Origin: Cylindrobasidium torrendii FP15055 ss-10
Taxonomy: Eukaryota > Basidiomycota > Agaricomycetes > Agaricales > Physalacriaceae
Length of the DNA: 64,000 nt
NCBI GenBank assembly: GCA_000934385.1
Contig: KN880454.1
Location: 1-64,000 of the forward strand
Direction: 5' to 3'
The notes below the pieces were generated by a model that made no database searches, had not been told where the DNA came from, and saw only the letters and a program-made list of their open reading frames with translations. The position numbers and the translations under genes are program-made. Positions within the stretch are counted from its first letter, which is position 1. Each line of letters begins with the position of its first letter. Shown piece by piece: positions 23,389 to 35,590 of the stretch.

Positions 23389-24793
23389 TGATGAGCGTCT
23401 GGAAAGAAAAGATGAGGAACAGAATCAGGAAGCGAGGCAACGGCCTTTATATGATGCTGTCGCTACCTACCGCATGATAGAGTGGCTGCTAAGGGGTTCT
23501 CAGCAACACGAGGCAATCGTGTGGTAGGTTCGTAGTATGGAGGTCGTCGGGTCGCGACTTTTTTTTTTGGTCGGAACGTTGTAGTCGTGAATATATAGAA
23601 TCGTCAAAAGGTTTCGCGCGTGTAGAAAAATGGCCCTTTGGCCTGTAGAGTCGGTGGGAGGAGAAAAAGTACACGCCAGTGCCTTGGCGCGAACTTTGAT
23701 GTTCACTCATAGCGTGACAACTGATTAGATAATGAAATAGCGTTTTCTGCCTCCCAACAGTCGCTTTGCCCGGAAATTAAGCATTCTACCATCACGGAAG
23801 TTGGAATGGATCTTCAGTGCGCGATTTTGCACCAGACGAAGCTCCTCAGGCAGGAGGAGATGCTCTCGAGGAAATCCAGCGACCGTCGATAGAGTCACAC
23901 CGCTCTCAGCCCTCTTCGGCCACCCGGCTCGGATGGAGTAGCGGCTGGAACTTCCCCCGTCCCGCCTTAAATCATTTAAAATCAGTTGTCCGAGAATGCA
24001 GTCGCAACGAGGCAAACACTCGTATGATCATGAGAGCTCTCCTCCAGGCTGTCGTCTGCGGTCTTTGCTTAATAGCTCAGCAGGAGGCATTTTCTTATCC
24101 CTTCGACACCCTGCAACTCCCATCCGGTTGGATCGAGCTCCCTACTAGCCAGTGTGCGCAATTGCCGATGAGTTAAATACGCGAAGGATTGCATCCCTCT
24201 GCTGTAGACATCTTGTCCCCGATTCCTCGGTGATTTCTGTGTGTATTATACCTGCTAGATCGGTGCGCACATATCATACTCTGCTCTTACTGCGCACCTT
24301 TTGCATGAGGCCGAAGTGTCCGCCGCCACATTTTGCTGTGCTCAAACTGGTGACACGGTTGGGATTCACGCTCTGAGTTAAGCAAAAGCTGATACGCTGA
24401 GGCCTGAGGGTTCTGTTTCATGAAAAAGATGTCCCACTTCTGACTCTGTCATTCATTGCGGCTACAAGAGCAGGCCTCCATGGCCATCTTCAACGAAGCG
24501 TTCCCCACGCTCAAGGGCAGTAAGCGTGACCTTGCGCGTTCGCGTACCGGATCGTCCTGGAGGGACTTTGGACCAGTGTCAGAGCATGCATCAACCTGCG
24601 CGCGAGGTGCTAGTGATCGTCGAGTGGCACAACTTCAAGTTCAAACAACGCATTGTCTTTGATCGTGCGTGTAGGCAGGCACTTATGGGCACGATCAATT
24701 CTCTTACAAACAGTGGACTACGACTCACGAGTGTTACAATTTTCTAACTATCATCTCCGCATTGATCCTCCAACCTTGCCTTTCAATCTTTGA
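23389..24793. other. Intergenic region of 1.4 kb without a supported gene
   Basis: Contains a 51-codon frame at 24024-24176 with a signal-peptide-like start (MIMRALLQAVVCGLCLIAQ) and an open stretch at about 24450-24747 that can be spliced with a GTAAGC donor. Neither gives a recognisable protein. Both could be relics or chance. Confidence 0.4.
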
Positions 24794-27575
24794 TTAATTC
24801 CCAGTCGACTTCAACTGCGGCTCCACCTCCTTCCTCAGTGCACACCCAGCATCGACATAAAACTCGAGGCATCCTGGATTAAGCAACGTTGAAGGATTCA
24901 CAATGGTGATTGGTGCCCCGTTAATGATCTATCGGTAAACAACATTGAGCAGCTCGCAATCACGGATAGTGGACATGCAAAACACACCTTCTTAACAGTC
25001 ACTTCAACGCGCTTTCCGTTTAGCGTGTAAGGCACATCTGGCGTTCGAAGAATCTATATCCACTCGTTTGGAAAAGTTGGTTGAACATTGACAAAATACA
25101 CGCACCCTCTCGGGAACATGCCGTGGGCTTCTCCTTGCCCGTATCTCCGCTCTTATCCTTTTTTCGAATTCTGGTGTGAGCGAGGTTCCCACAGGCAGCT
25201 TCACAAATAATACAACTCGCTCGTCCATGCCATTCTCCGTACTCTGGCCAATGGCGACACAGTCGACGATGGGGAAATCAGAAGTCGGCGGGAAACATGC
25301 TTCGATGACTTCGTACAACTCCGCTGAGCCAAAACGCACCCCGGAAGGGTTACTTGACACTGGTCAGCCTCTAAGGATTCACAATCCCAAGATACGACTT
25401 ACAGTACACCATCCGACCGTCCGAGCATCACTACGCCGCCGCCATTATTCATTTTTGATTCTGCAATGAGTATATGGTCTCCGTGGTCTGATCAATCCTC
25501 AAGTTGTGTTGTACAGTGAAGCTGAAGAAATACGCACACCAGATGCCTTCATAAACAGAGAAGTAAGCATCTTGATACCGCTGTGCTGAAGCCTTCACTG
25601 CCTCATCACTTCCGTAGCCAGGAAGTGGCCAAAATCCTGCTGGCATGCAAGGGAATGGCTTGGTGCAAACAAGCTCGCCGGATTCCGTTGGCCCGCTAGG
25701 CTTGCCTTCAGACGTGAAGCTCTCCACCGCCATCCCCAACATCCGACACTGTATTTCCCCGCGATACACGGGCAGCGCAGAGCACATTCCACAAAACAGC
25801 GAACATATGTCTGTACCGCCTGCAAAGAGTTCATCGTTTTGTTCTCGCAGATAACTTTCAAAAATCAGAAATATATGCGCACCGGTGATTGATCCAAGCA
25901 AAATTTCAGGATGGATATACTCGTAGACAAAGTCAAAAAGTGCTGGAGATAGTGGCGATCCCGTCGAATATACGTGCCGGAGTGTCTTCAACTGGGAATG
26001 TTCTCTGGGCTTGTACACTTTCTACAGAAAGTCAGCATGACTTGAATCCTGGAACGGCCGCCATACCGAAAGCGCGTCCAAATATTTGGCACTCGTTCCA
26101 AAGACTGTGATACCCAATTTGTCGACAAGTTTCCAGAGATAAGAAGGATCGCGCAAGGGACTGCCGTCGTACAACACCAGTGTGCATCCCACGGATAAGG
26201 AGCTCACAAGGAAATTCCACATCATCCATCCTCTATGACGGTTTCAGCTTCTTTCCAATGGCAAGATGATTGCACATACGTGGTCGTGAAGTAAAAGAAT
26301 ACGTCGTCTGGCTTCAGATCCGCACAAATCATAAACTCTTTGTTGGACTGGAGAAGCATGCCGCCCGCGCGATGAACAATTGGTCTGCCCACAATTCAAT
26401 TAGGTAGTCAATATTTTGGAAACATTCCTACTTGGGAAGACCTGGGCTGGGTTAGATATATGCACTAGGGGATGCACGCCGACATGCCTGTCGTCCCCGA
26501 ACTAAAGAGGATCCAAAGAGGGTCATTGAACGCTCCGCGATGCCACCTAATTTCACCTCCCGGTGTGCGCCCTAGCTTGGCTGCGCGACCAGTCGCGACC
26601 AGGGCATCCCAGGTTGTATGTTCCTTGACGAAAGCGGGCGCGTCTTGCACCAGTCGCGACTTGATGACAATCACTTGTGGGTTTGTCGAAAGCCCGTTGA
26701 CCAGCGTGGCCACCTTTTGGAGGTGATCATGGACCTTGCCATTGTAGCTGTATCATAGTTGGCCACATGTATACTGAGAACAAGCAGGAGTAGACCCACA
26801 CAACTGCGTCGACAGTGAAGATGAATTTGGGCGCAACTTGATTGAATCTGGATAAAAACGAGATCGCAACGTTGCATCGTGATTAGTAAGCTACAGGCTT
26901 ACCGCTCGAGGACACCCTGGGGGCCAAAGTCTGCTGCAGCACTGACCCAGATGCCTCCCAAAGCAGTGGTGGCAAGACAGGCAATGACATTTTCCTGTCG
27001 GGCGTCAGAAGTGAATTACGAGGGACCAGAGGAGGCATCATACACTGCAATTCGATGTATAGGCTCCAACACGGTCTCCCGGACGGAATCCATGCAGAAG
27101 AAGGGCAGAAACTACGTCTGCAACAGTGTCGTAGAGTTGTGAGTATGAAAGTTGACGAAGAGAAGGTTCCACGCCAGGGAGAGGTTCCGCTGAGCGAATT
27201 GCTTGGCGTCAGCACACTCTAACGGAGATAGATAGTAGTGTGACGCTAACTTGTCTCGATGATGGCTGTCTTGTTCGAGCGATCCTGCAGCATATTCTCC
27301 GCCCAGTTTAGGTTGGCATCAGAGAACCATGCAGGATTGTCTGCGGGCATGGCATCGTACGCAACAACATGCTCTCCTTTGTCACCTACAATCTTTGTCT
27401 CGTCCCAAACTGTTGACCAAAAAGAGGCAATGTTGGTTGTACTCCAGGAGAAGAGATCTTCGTATGTGGACAAAGAGAGACCAAAGTGCGAGTTTACGGT
27501 CCGCATGAATTTGAACGTAGCCGTGCCTTCAGGGTGGGCTGGTTGATACAGAGGCTCGTCGTTCGAGTACGGCAT
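24794..27575 (-). CDS. Acetoacetyl-CoA synthetase
   Basis: Member of the acyl-adenylate (ANL) family that activates acetoacetate to acetoacetyl-CoA in the cytosol, using ATP and CoA, for sterol or fatty-acid synthesis. Order: N-terminal [28 protein letters not shown] and NWAENML, typical of [22 protein letters not shown]-binding [47 protein letters not shown]; the GGTDICSLF motif; and a C-terminal domain with [17 protein letters not shown] that carries the conserved lysine. The end is [11 protein letters not shown]. Around eight short introns interrupt it. Length, about 680 residues, is normal. An out-of-frame reading frame in its presumed leader overlaps the start codon (see findings). Confidence 0.94.
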
Positions 27576-28247
27576 TGCGAAGCCTGAAAGCTTGGATACA
27601 AGTGCTGATCAAGGGCTTGGCAGCGATGGTAGGAAGAGTTACGTGGCAATTTCGGGCTCTGGGCTGTCCACGCAGATTACAGGAGATTAAGATGTGGTCC
27701 GAAGTTAATGAATAAACAGAGCGAGATGCCGAGTAAAGAGCAAGAGCCTTGCTTTCAGAAGATATGAGAAGAAAATGCGGAGTGCCGAGGGGCAGATTGG
27801 TTATTGCGTTCGCAGTTGCGTCGTTCAAGGTGGACTGGAGCCAACCTGGAGCTGGGCCGGTCGGCGAAGAGACGGCTGGAGAATCCACGTGGTTATCTGA
27901 AATCTCCGGCTATCAGTGATCGATCGCGTTTGGCCTTTTGCCTCGGATGATTTTTCTTTAAATTCATTCAAAAAGGCTGACTCGAACACTGCCATTTTCG
28001 ACCCACCCTCGCCACCGCCCTCGCCCTCGCACGCCACAAACGACCAACGTTCGAGAACAAAACAGCCTTTCGGCGGCTCTTTTTCATATCCCTGGCCAAC
28101 TGTATTCGTAACATCACCACAAGACCGCCGCCCTTTCAAACTTATAGAGACCGGCCTGATATATAAACGTCCCTTGCGACCTCTTTTCTTCCTCATCCCA
28201 CCATTGCCATCATCCTCAACGCACCATTACCAATCATCGTTCGTTCT
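27576..28247. promoter_or_regulatory. Divergent promoter region, AACS / unknown 143-residue protein
   Basis: 672 bases separate the two divergent starts. A CT-rich block lies at about 27995-28120 on the plus strand and a TATA-like GATATATAAACG at about 28158, some 80 bases before the plus-strand start. Confidence 0.45.
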
Positions 28248-28831
28248 ATGGATAGATTCTACAACTCCAGCAGCCCAGAATTCATCGCCTACACCACCCT
28301 CACGTACGTCGCTATCGCAGATTCGCTCTTGTGCTGACAGCACACTGCAGCGAGCATGGTCCGACCTGGGACTCGGACTACGCCGTTGACGAGGCTCTCC
28401 TCGGCGCTTGCGTTGCTTACATGGCACTCTCTCGCTACGTATCAGGCGCCGACCTCTTTATCCTCCCTCGCATTAGCAGCGAAGTCCACACCATTCTGTG
28501 CGGCTTTACCGTTAAATCCGGCTTGCCTTTTTGCTAACACCTTGCGCAGTCGTCGCTACACGTACGACGCAATCCACAATATGATTGCCAAGTCTCGTTC
28601 GACTCTCCAGCCTGGGGGTTATAGCAGGGTAAATAGCTGACTACGCTCCCCCACACTTCTATTCTAATTGGGTTTGCCTAGGTCTGCCAGCTGGCTGATC
28701 AGTCCGTTCGGACGATGCTCAACCGCAACGGGAATGCATCGTTCCTGCTCGCCCTCCACTCTCCCCCGTCGACCCCGGCGCAAGTCCACACCGAATTGGA
28801 GGACGCGCCCCGTTCCATCAAGACCCAGTAA
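28248..28831 (+). CDS. Conserved-looking protein of unknown function, 143 residues
   Basis: Four exons reconstructed by phase give MDRFYNSSSPEFIAYTTL, then TEHGPTWDSDYAVDEALLGACVAYMALSRYVSG, an internal part with RRYTYDAIHNMIAKSRS, and a C-terminus with VCQLADQSVRTMLNRNGNASFLLALHSPPS. Donors are GTACGT, GTGCGG and GTAAAT, and each join keeps the frame open. The protein is mostly helical, with no signal peptide, membrane segment or cofactor motif. I do not recognise a family. The short 5' leader and CT-rich upstream block fit a well-expressed gene. Confidence 0.65.
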
Positions 28832-29089
28832 TTTATTCATACCAGTCCCACACCCTCGTCGCTTATCATCATTTGTACTTGTACCCCCCACACACCGCTA
28901 GCTACCCACGTTTGTCTTTGTAAATATCACTACACATGTATATTGCCCCACCCAACATAGACATCTGACTTGACCATTCGAACGAACGTGTGTCCGATCA
29001 AACATGAATAATGCTCCATCTTCGGTGGCAGACGCTTGGCTCTGACCGTCGCCGAGATCACTGCTTAGGTTGTATTTGAACGTGCGCAA

Positions 29090-31444
29090 ATGCTCTGGAC
29101 TGCGCTCTTCCTCGCGTTCATCGCCACGGCCGAGCCCACCGTCGCGCAGGATATTACTCAGTTCCCTATTCTTGCCCCAGCGACAGGTGAGCTCTCCGCT
29201 TGAGTGTCGCGGAGGTCACAACGGTTAACCTTACTCCAGCTCCCCGCAAACTTCACGGCCGTTTTCTGCACATCACCGATATCCACCCAGACCCGTACTA
29301 CAAGACGGGCACGTCTTTAAAGAAGGCTTGCCATAGGAAGAAACCTAGCAAGAAAAAGAATAGATCGAAGTACTGGGGAACACCGTATTCGTGCGTGCAC
29401 AAATGTACACCCTACTTACACACACTAAACTTGCACAAGGGACTGTGATTCACCTCTTCATCTTGCAAATTACACTCTTGATTATGTCAACAAACACTGG
29501 GGCTCTGAAATTGATTTCGTGATTTGTACTGGATGCGCCATATCTACCAATCCCTGCTCATGTATTACAGGGACGGGCGACAATGCGCGCCATGATAATG
29601 ACCGCCGTACTCCTCGCACGCCTGCGGAGATATTTCAACTCAATCGTAATGTCGCAAAGAGGATGGAGAAACTGTTTGCAAGCAAGGGAATCCCAGTAGT
29701 ACCAAGTTTAGGTGTGTGCTGTACCGTTCGCTCTATCCAGCTGCTGACGAAATGCAGGGAACAACGATCTATGGCGTGAGTACTGGGTGATTCTACTCTC
29801 TGCTCGAGCCTGACGTTCCTAGCCCATGTAGGTTTGCGGCGCTTTGGCTTTAGACGTTGCTCATCTGCTTAGAACATCTTGACCCCAGGCCCGAACGCTG
29901 TAACGAAAGAGTTCACGAGGTACGATTACCTGCTACTCCCCGTCGATAGCTAATATGCTTCTAGTATATGGGGGTCGTTTATCCCCTTTGCATATCACCA
30001 GATATTCCAGCGTGGTGCATACTACTCGACCGAGGTCGTTCCCGGTGCCATCGCCGCAATTAGCCTGAACACTCTGTACTTCTATGATTCCAATAAGGGT
30101 ATGTCGATTTTGCGGCGACACTTAAAGGGTATTCATCCTTGCTTTCAGTGGTGAGTGGCTGCGACTCGCGTGAGCCCAACGATCCAGGCAACCTGCAATT
30201 CGACTGGCTTGAAGTTCAACTGAAGATCTATCGCTCTCGTGGCATGAAGGTATTGACGTGCGCCGTTTTGTTCTCGCGGTGTTAATCGACATCTCGTTGT
30301 AGGTCTGGCTCACAGGTAACACTTTCTTTCCCGTAGTCACTGTAGCGCTGACGAGAGGTACAGGTCATATCCCTCCCTCGCATGGCAACTACTTCCCGGA
30401 ATGCGTATGGCCCCTCACACGCACTCTCTGTGCCAGTTCTCACTCATGTCTGGTAGTATGTCCGTTACGCAGAACTCTCGCTGAGATTCCAAGATACAAT
30501 ATTGGGACACTTGTATGGGGTGTGTTGCAGTCGCATTGAGAGGTCGGCCGATACTCATGAACCTCTGTTGCAGCATATGAATGCAGATCATGTACGTGCA
30601 AACCGTGACATCCATTGCAAATAGAGACTGACAGCAGGACGGACAGTTTTATCTCATCGAGGACGTCGACTTGCTGCTTGACGTAGACCAGCCTGATGGC
30701 AAACTGCGAGGGGAGGACGATTTATGTGACGCCCTCCTCAACGATTTTGCGGACATTCCCAAGCGGAGCAAGACCGACATGGATGGGTTCGGAGTGGTGA
30801 ACGTGAGTCCGAGCGTTGTACCAAACCCTTACCTGCCCAGTTTCCGGGTCTATTCGTACAATATAAGTGGCACGCCGGGGGATGTAGATATCCTCAGGAA
30901 GGGGCGCAAGCCATCCCACAATCGGGGTGATCATGGAAGTAAGGAGAAATATTGCGCAGAGAAGGAGTACAAACACTCGTGGAAGTGCATATTGAACAAT
31001 ACCTGGCACACGGATTCCGATTCGCCCTCGCGGACCAACACGCTCTGGAGCCCACTTGGGTATGCACAGGTAAGTGTTCGAGTTATGAGCTAGTGCACCA
31101 TTAACCTCTTCACGCAGTACTACATTCCGGACTTGGGAGAGGGGAACAAGACCCATTACCCCCACTTCAAACTGGAGTATGCGACATATGCGCCTGCGGC
31201 GCTGTATCCCCTAACGGTCAACGACGAGGAAGGGATGAAGGACAAGGATAATGCATTCTACCCTATCCCGCTGAAGAATCTGCCCAAGAGTCTGCGCAAA
31301 GGGCCGGTGTCGAAAAGCAAGTACTTGCCGTATGGGATGGAAGACTTGACTATTGGCTCGTGGGTGGATTTGGCGCGAAAATTGTCCAAGGATGGTAATC
31401 AGAAATTGAGGAAGAAATTCCGCAAATACATGTACCAGGCGTAG
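29090..31444 (+). CDS. ppn1: Endopolyphosphatase (Ppn1 family)
   Basis: Cuts long inorganic polyphosphate chains inside the vacuole. The protein starts with a signal or anchor segment [20 protein letters not shown]. The calcineurin-like metallophosphatase motifs follow in order: [48 protein letters not shown] and GHMNADHFYLIE. They supply the Asp, Asn and His metal ligands. A C-terminal part ([23 protein letters not shown]) and a basic end ([13 protein letters not shown]) complete it. More than ten short introns interrupt the gene. One exon appears to be only 5 bases (29823-29827): without it the GNND-LWPHN motif cannot be read. Length is near the family norm (about 600 residues). Confidence 0.93.
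29776..29872 (+). other. Two introns flanking a 5-base micro-exon in the endopolyphosphatase gene
   Basis: Intron 29776-29822 (47 bases, GTGAGT...CCTAG), exon 29823-29827 (CCCAT) and intron 29828-29872 (45 bases, GTAGGT...CTTAG). The joined codons read GAT CTA TGG CCC CAT AAC, the expected DLWPHN of this enzyme family. Confidence 0.75.
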
Positions 31445-31926
31445 ATATAGCCAGTGTTGGAATGTGTTTTTTCTGCAGCCTTACATGAAATGGCGGCGCG
31501 TGCGATTACTTGTTTGTCGCATCCAGGGGCCGTGGGAGCGTGAGACTATAAGAGGGAATGGAATTGGAATTGTCCGTGTCACCCTAGCAACGAAAGATCG
31601 CGACGTACATCGACAATCTCGTTCCGCCTTTAACAACCATCTCTGAACACCGAAATTCGCCTCACTTCCTGTTGGGAGTTCTGACGCCGCGCCTAGCCCC
31701 CCTACTTTTTTACTCGTTTTAATTTTGTGCGTGTGGCTGGTGGAGGAGACACTGAGCCACTTTTTTTTTCGCCGTTTTTCTTCTACTGACCGCGCGCCTC
31801 TCACAGTCTGCAGCGGAGGCACTCGGCTGGCCCGCGTCCATTCGTTATTGTAATTTGCACCAGCGAGCAGCCCGAACAAGGCACACCCAACTTTCGTTCA
31901 AGACCCGGAGACTATTGCAGCCCCAG
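31445..31926. promoter_or_regulatory. Upstream region of the RFX gene
   Basis: 482 bases between the endopolyphosphatase stop and the RFX start on the same strand. It carries T-rich tracts near 31705-31770, including a T9 run at about 31764, and an open frame in phase with the RFX gene from about 31855 that lacks an ATG. Confidence 0.45.
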
Positions 31927-34870
31927 ATGGCAGCGGTCAACATGCAGATGATGTCGTCAAACATGTCCCTCGACTTTCTTCCGCACCACGCGCACACACG
32001 ATCCAACTCAATCTCTTCGTCGTCGACACACTCGTCGATTTCGCGGCCACAGTCGTCGGACGGAAGGCTGGGTCTGGGAGGGATGGGAGACGAGTTGTAC
32101 AGAGCAAACTATCCGATGGGAATGGAAGGGGTTCGTGGTTTCAGGGAATGCCTTCTTGAGTACACTGACTCCCCAATAGCCACTCAACCACAATCAAGGG
32201 AACCCGGCGCTGAAAAATCATCACCGCCCCAGCCATATTCGCGCGCGCGCCGCCGCCGCTCCCTACGCCCACCGCGACTCCGACTCCATGCATTCTTCTT
32301 CTTCGGAAACAGAGGACATCGGGATGTATCTCGGCGCAGGCCCCGACTACCCGCCGCATATGTATACCATGCCACCCCATCATCAGCAGCAGACGATTGC
32401 CCCTAGCCAGGACAACGTGCATGCTGCCGGCGCTTTTGGTCGTATGTCTCTGGGTGACCAGGCGCTCGAGAAATTGGCAGCAAATGTTCGGGCCGCGACC
32501 ACCACAAGTGCCTCAGACCGCGCCAAACAGATTTTTGTTCAGCAATGGTGCGTACGCCTTTCCCGCGCCCCTTTTGTTTGCTGACTGATTTCCCAGGCTG
32601 ACGGCAAATTATGCTCCTTATCCCGACGGGAATGTACCTAGGCAGGGCCTCTATTTCTCATACCGCCGCGTCTGCGAACAGTACAACATCCCACACATTA
32701 ATACTGCGACCCTCGGGAAGGCCATTCGCCTATGCTTCCCGACCATCAAAACTCGGCGGCTCGGGGTCCGTGGCAACAGCAAATATCACTGTATGGCCAT
32801 CATCCGCGCTGCGCCCGTGCAATTGCTGACCCGTGTCCAGATTGCGGCATTCGCCCCGCCACTTCCGCAGAGGCCGAGTTTCTCCAAGATTATATTCGCA
32901 AGTCGAACAATTCTGCCGGCCAGGCATCTGTCAATGCTGCGCGCATGGCGAGTGAGCAGGCCGATGCCGCAGACAGGAGCGACGGTGCCGATGACGAGGA
33001 TGAAGAGGACTCCGAGGGCCCGACGTCCGCCGTTGGTTCGAAGCGCAACTCTCTTGCCTTGTCTGGCGATGCTATCAAGAACTTCTCTGCGGATCTGAGC
33101 GACAAGACGCCGACAGCCGGTGCAGTACTTTCCCAGGCGCAGTCTCAGCGCCCTCCTGCGTTTGGGCACCAGGCGTCCATCCGCCGCCATGCCCAGGCCG
33201 ATCCGTCGCTGTCGATGCATGATCCCTCAGGAAGCGGCGTTTCTTACATGGGACAATCATCCGCACCAGCGGCGGTATCGGTCCGCGACTTTGCTCATTT
33301 TCCGTCTATCGAGGACGCCGTCGGCTCAACCTCAACCTCTTCACAGGGAATGGCTGCCCGGGAAGTCTGGGGCTGGTTCCAGGATCATCTTGATGCGCTT
33401 CTCGATAGTTTCCGAACTTTCAGATTCGACCAGTTCGAGCTGCACTTGCGCAGCTTCTGGTCAAACCTCGCCGGTCAGCATCGGGAGGTTGTTCACGCTC
33501 CAGCTATAGCAGGTCTTATGGCGAAAGCGGATGCCATTGTTTACGACGTGCGTGCCCTCCCCTAAGGTCATGACCCTTTTCTGACGCCAAAGGGTCCATA
33601 GGAAATTCTAGAATTCCTGAGGCTTCAGATGCTCTCCCCAATTCCGTCTGCCTCCATGTCAAGCCTGCGCCAGTTCGCCAACAAGATGGAAAAGATCCTC
33701 ATTGTTGCCCTGGAGGGTTACGGTACAACCTTTGTGGAACCAAAGGTCGAATTGGGCGCGCGCTTTGGACATCTTGCGCGTATGTCATGCCACTCACTCA
33801 CCCTGTTTCATTTGCCATGACTTACGCGTTTCACAGTTCGATATCTCGATATCTACCAAGTCATCCAAGCACTCAACACCGTGCTCACAAACCCTAAGCA
33901 GTTGCAAGAAATGCGCCGCTCATGGACCAAGGTCGACTTCGAGTCTGTCCGTAACCAGTCGGCCCTAGTCTGCAATTGTCGTCACGAGGATCTTGTGCAA
34001 TTGCTTGAGGTTGAGTTTGTCACTCTGATGGATGCGCTATCCAAGTCCAATGAACCAGTACGGGAGGTTATGTCTTGGGCGGACAAGTGCTGCGATCGCC
34101 TGATGGGCCGCACAATGGCCAATGGGGAAGACCGTGGAACCATGAGCTCGCGAAGCGTGTTGATTCGATGGGGATACGTGACCAGCCAGGTTATGCGCGA
34201 TCTTGTGCGTCTTCCTTTCTTCTCCCTGCGTCGACCCAGCACTGATTCCGATTTCCTCAGACGATTCGCAGTGATCCTGCATTTGGTGCTTTCCAGATCC
34301 TCAAACTATTTCTTGAGTACGTGCCACCTGGTATCCGCACGCCACTCTTCTGATACTCTCCTTTCTAGTGACTGGATCGCAGTAAATGTGTTGCGCAGCG
34401 TTGCATTGTCAACAAACTCGGTGGCCGCGTCGGTTGAGCCGGTCATGCAGCCCAACTTCTTCTCACTATCCCCGATGCCTGGCCAAGAATCCTTCCACGG
34501 AATGGATGTCCGGCCGAATACCATGATGACCCCCACAACATCGAGCATGCTCGCAGCGTTGCAGGGTGACTCCTTTGGTGGATCAGCTATGGATCCCTCT
34601 GATTCTGGATTCGTAGGAGACTCCTACTCGTCACTGTCGTATATGGATGCGTCACCCAGCCACGAGGAGCCGATGCATAACCACTTTGCAGACTTCAGTG
34701 GGTCGGGGCCTTCATTCGAGGTCCCCAGCTTCCCTGACATGAGTTTGCACTCGTCGGGTGGCACGCCCGCGAGCGACCACTCCCCTCCAGGTGTGGTGGC
34801 ATCATCGGTACCGGCGTCGCCGGGATCGTTGGACCCAATAAAGGACGAGATTTCGCCCTCAGGCGTCTAG
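31927..34870 (+). CDS. RFX-family winged-helix transcription factor
   Basis: The RFX DNA-binding domain is unmistakable across three exons: QQWLTANYAPYPDGNVPRQ, LYFSYRRVCEQYNIPHI, TATLGKAIRLCFPTIKTRRL and GVRGNSKYHYCGIRP. A short intron inside KYHY-C is in phase. The N-terminus is Met/Ser/His-rich and disordered (MAAVNMQMMSSNMSLDF). Further exons give an acidic segment (DDEDEEDSEGP) and the extended RFX C-terminal helical region (FQDHLDALLDSFRTFRFDQFELHLRSFW, LIVALEGYGTTFVEPKVELGARFGHL). The low-complexity tail ends IKDEISPSGV. Fungal members (Crt1, Sak1, RfxA) regulate DNA-damage-inducible genes or cell-cycle exit and development. Length is about 850 residues. Confidence 0.93.
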
Positions 34871-35590
34871 AATGATATGAAAGTGGTGTCCATACTTACG
34901 ATGTGTCGTGTTTTCTTTGCTGATGGATATGCTGTGCTTTATCTTATACGCTCGCGGGCGATTTTCTCCGCGCTAGTTCTATATCCTTTCCACTCGTCAC
35001 TGGCCAACATGGAGGTATACCTCGCATTGGCCCATCCAATCCTTAGTTTCATTTTCCTCTCTGTGTCTATCCTCTATCTACATATATATTGTACTCTTTT
35101 TTGATTGCGGGTTGTCTACTAATTGGTCCATGCGACCAAATAAAAGAGTGTATACAAAGGAACATCGGCTTGGGTGTCAAACATTGAATCTGGTTTTATA
35201 GTAATTGAACATTCGAGTTGCTCGATCGCTTGCACGACATACATCGCAGTTGGAAATGTGCTCTGACTGTGAGAGCACTTGATTCATGTTTACGGCCAGC
35301 ACGTGATAACAATGCAGCTATGACGCTTAGTCATCGTGCGTATAGATTTGCATAGAGATGAGTGCCTTGAAGATCGAAAATTATCTTGCCTATTGAGAAG
35401 CCTGCCTTTTCCAGTCAACGCCTGGGTGCGTTTCAACTTTCAATGGCCGTTTCCTCTCAGTAAATTTATACAAGGCTCCGAACATAAGGTTAAATTCCCC
35501 GGGTGTAGACACGATGAACGAATGGACACATTAAACAGGTGAGAGGGTACACGATTTAAGGTAAGAGTCAAATGTTTTGTGAGTATTATA
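34871..35590. other. Convergent intergenic region, RFX / Bfr1
   Basis: 720 bases holding both 3' ends, with no supported coding sequence or repeat. Confidence 0.5.

Noticed and set aside
24024..24747. Signal-peptide-like 51-codon frame and a downstream open stretch with a GTAAGC donor
   Set aside because: Several splice options give different proteins and none is convincing. No family resemblance, so no gene is called.
32786..33266. Arg-rich minus-strand frames opposite the RFX gene
   Set aside because: They mirror a GC-rich Asp/Ala-coding stretch of the RFX gene; no independent support.
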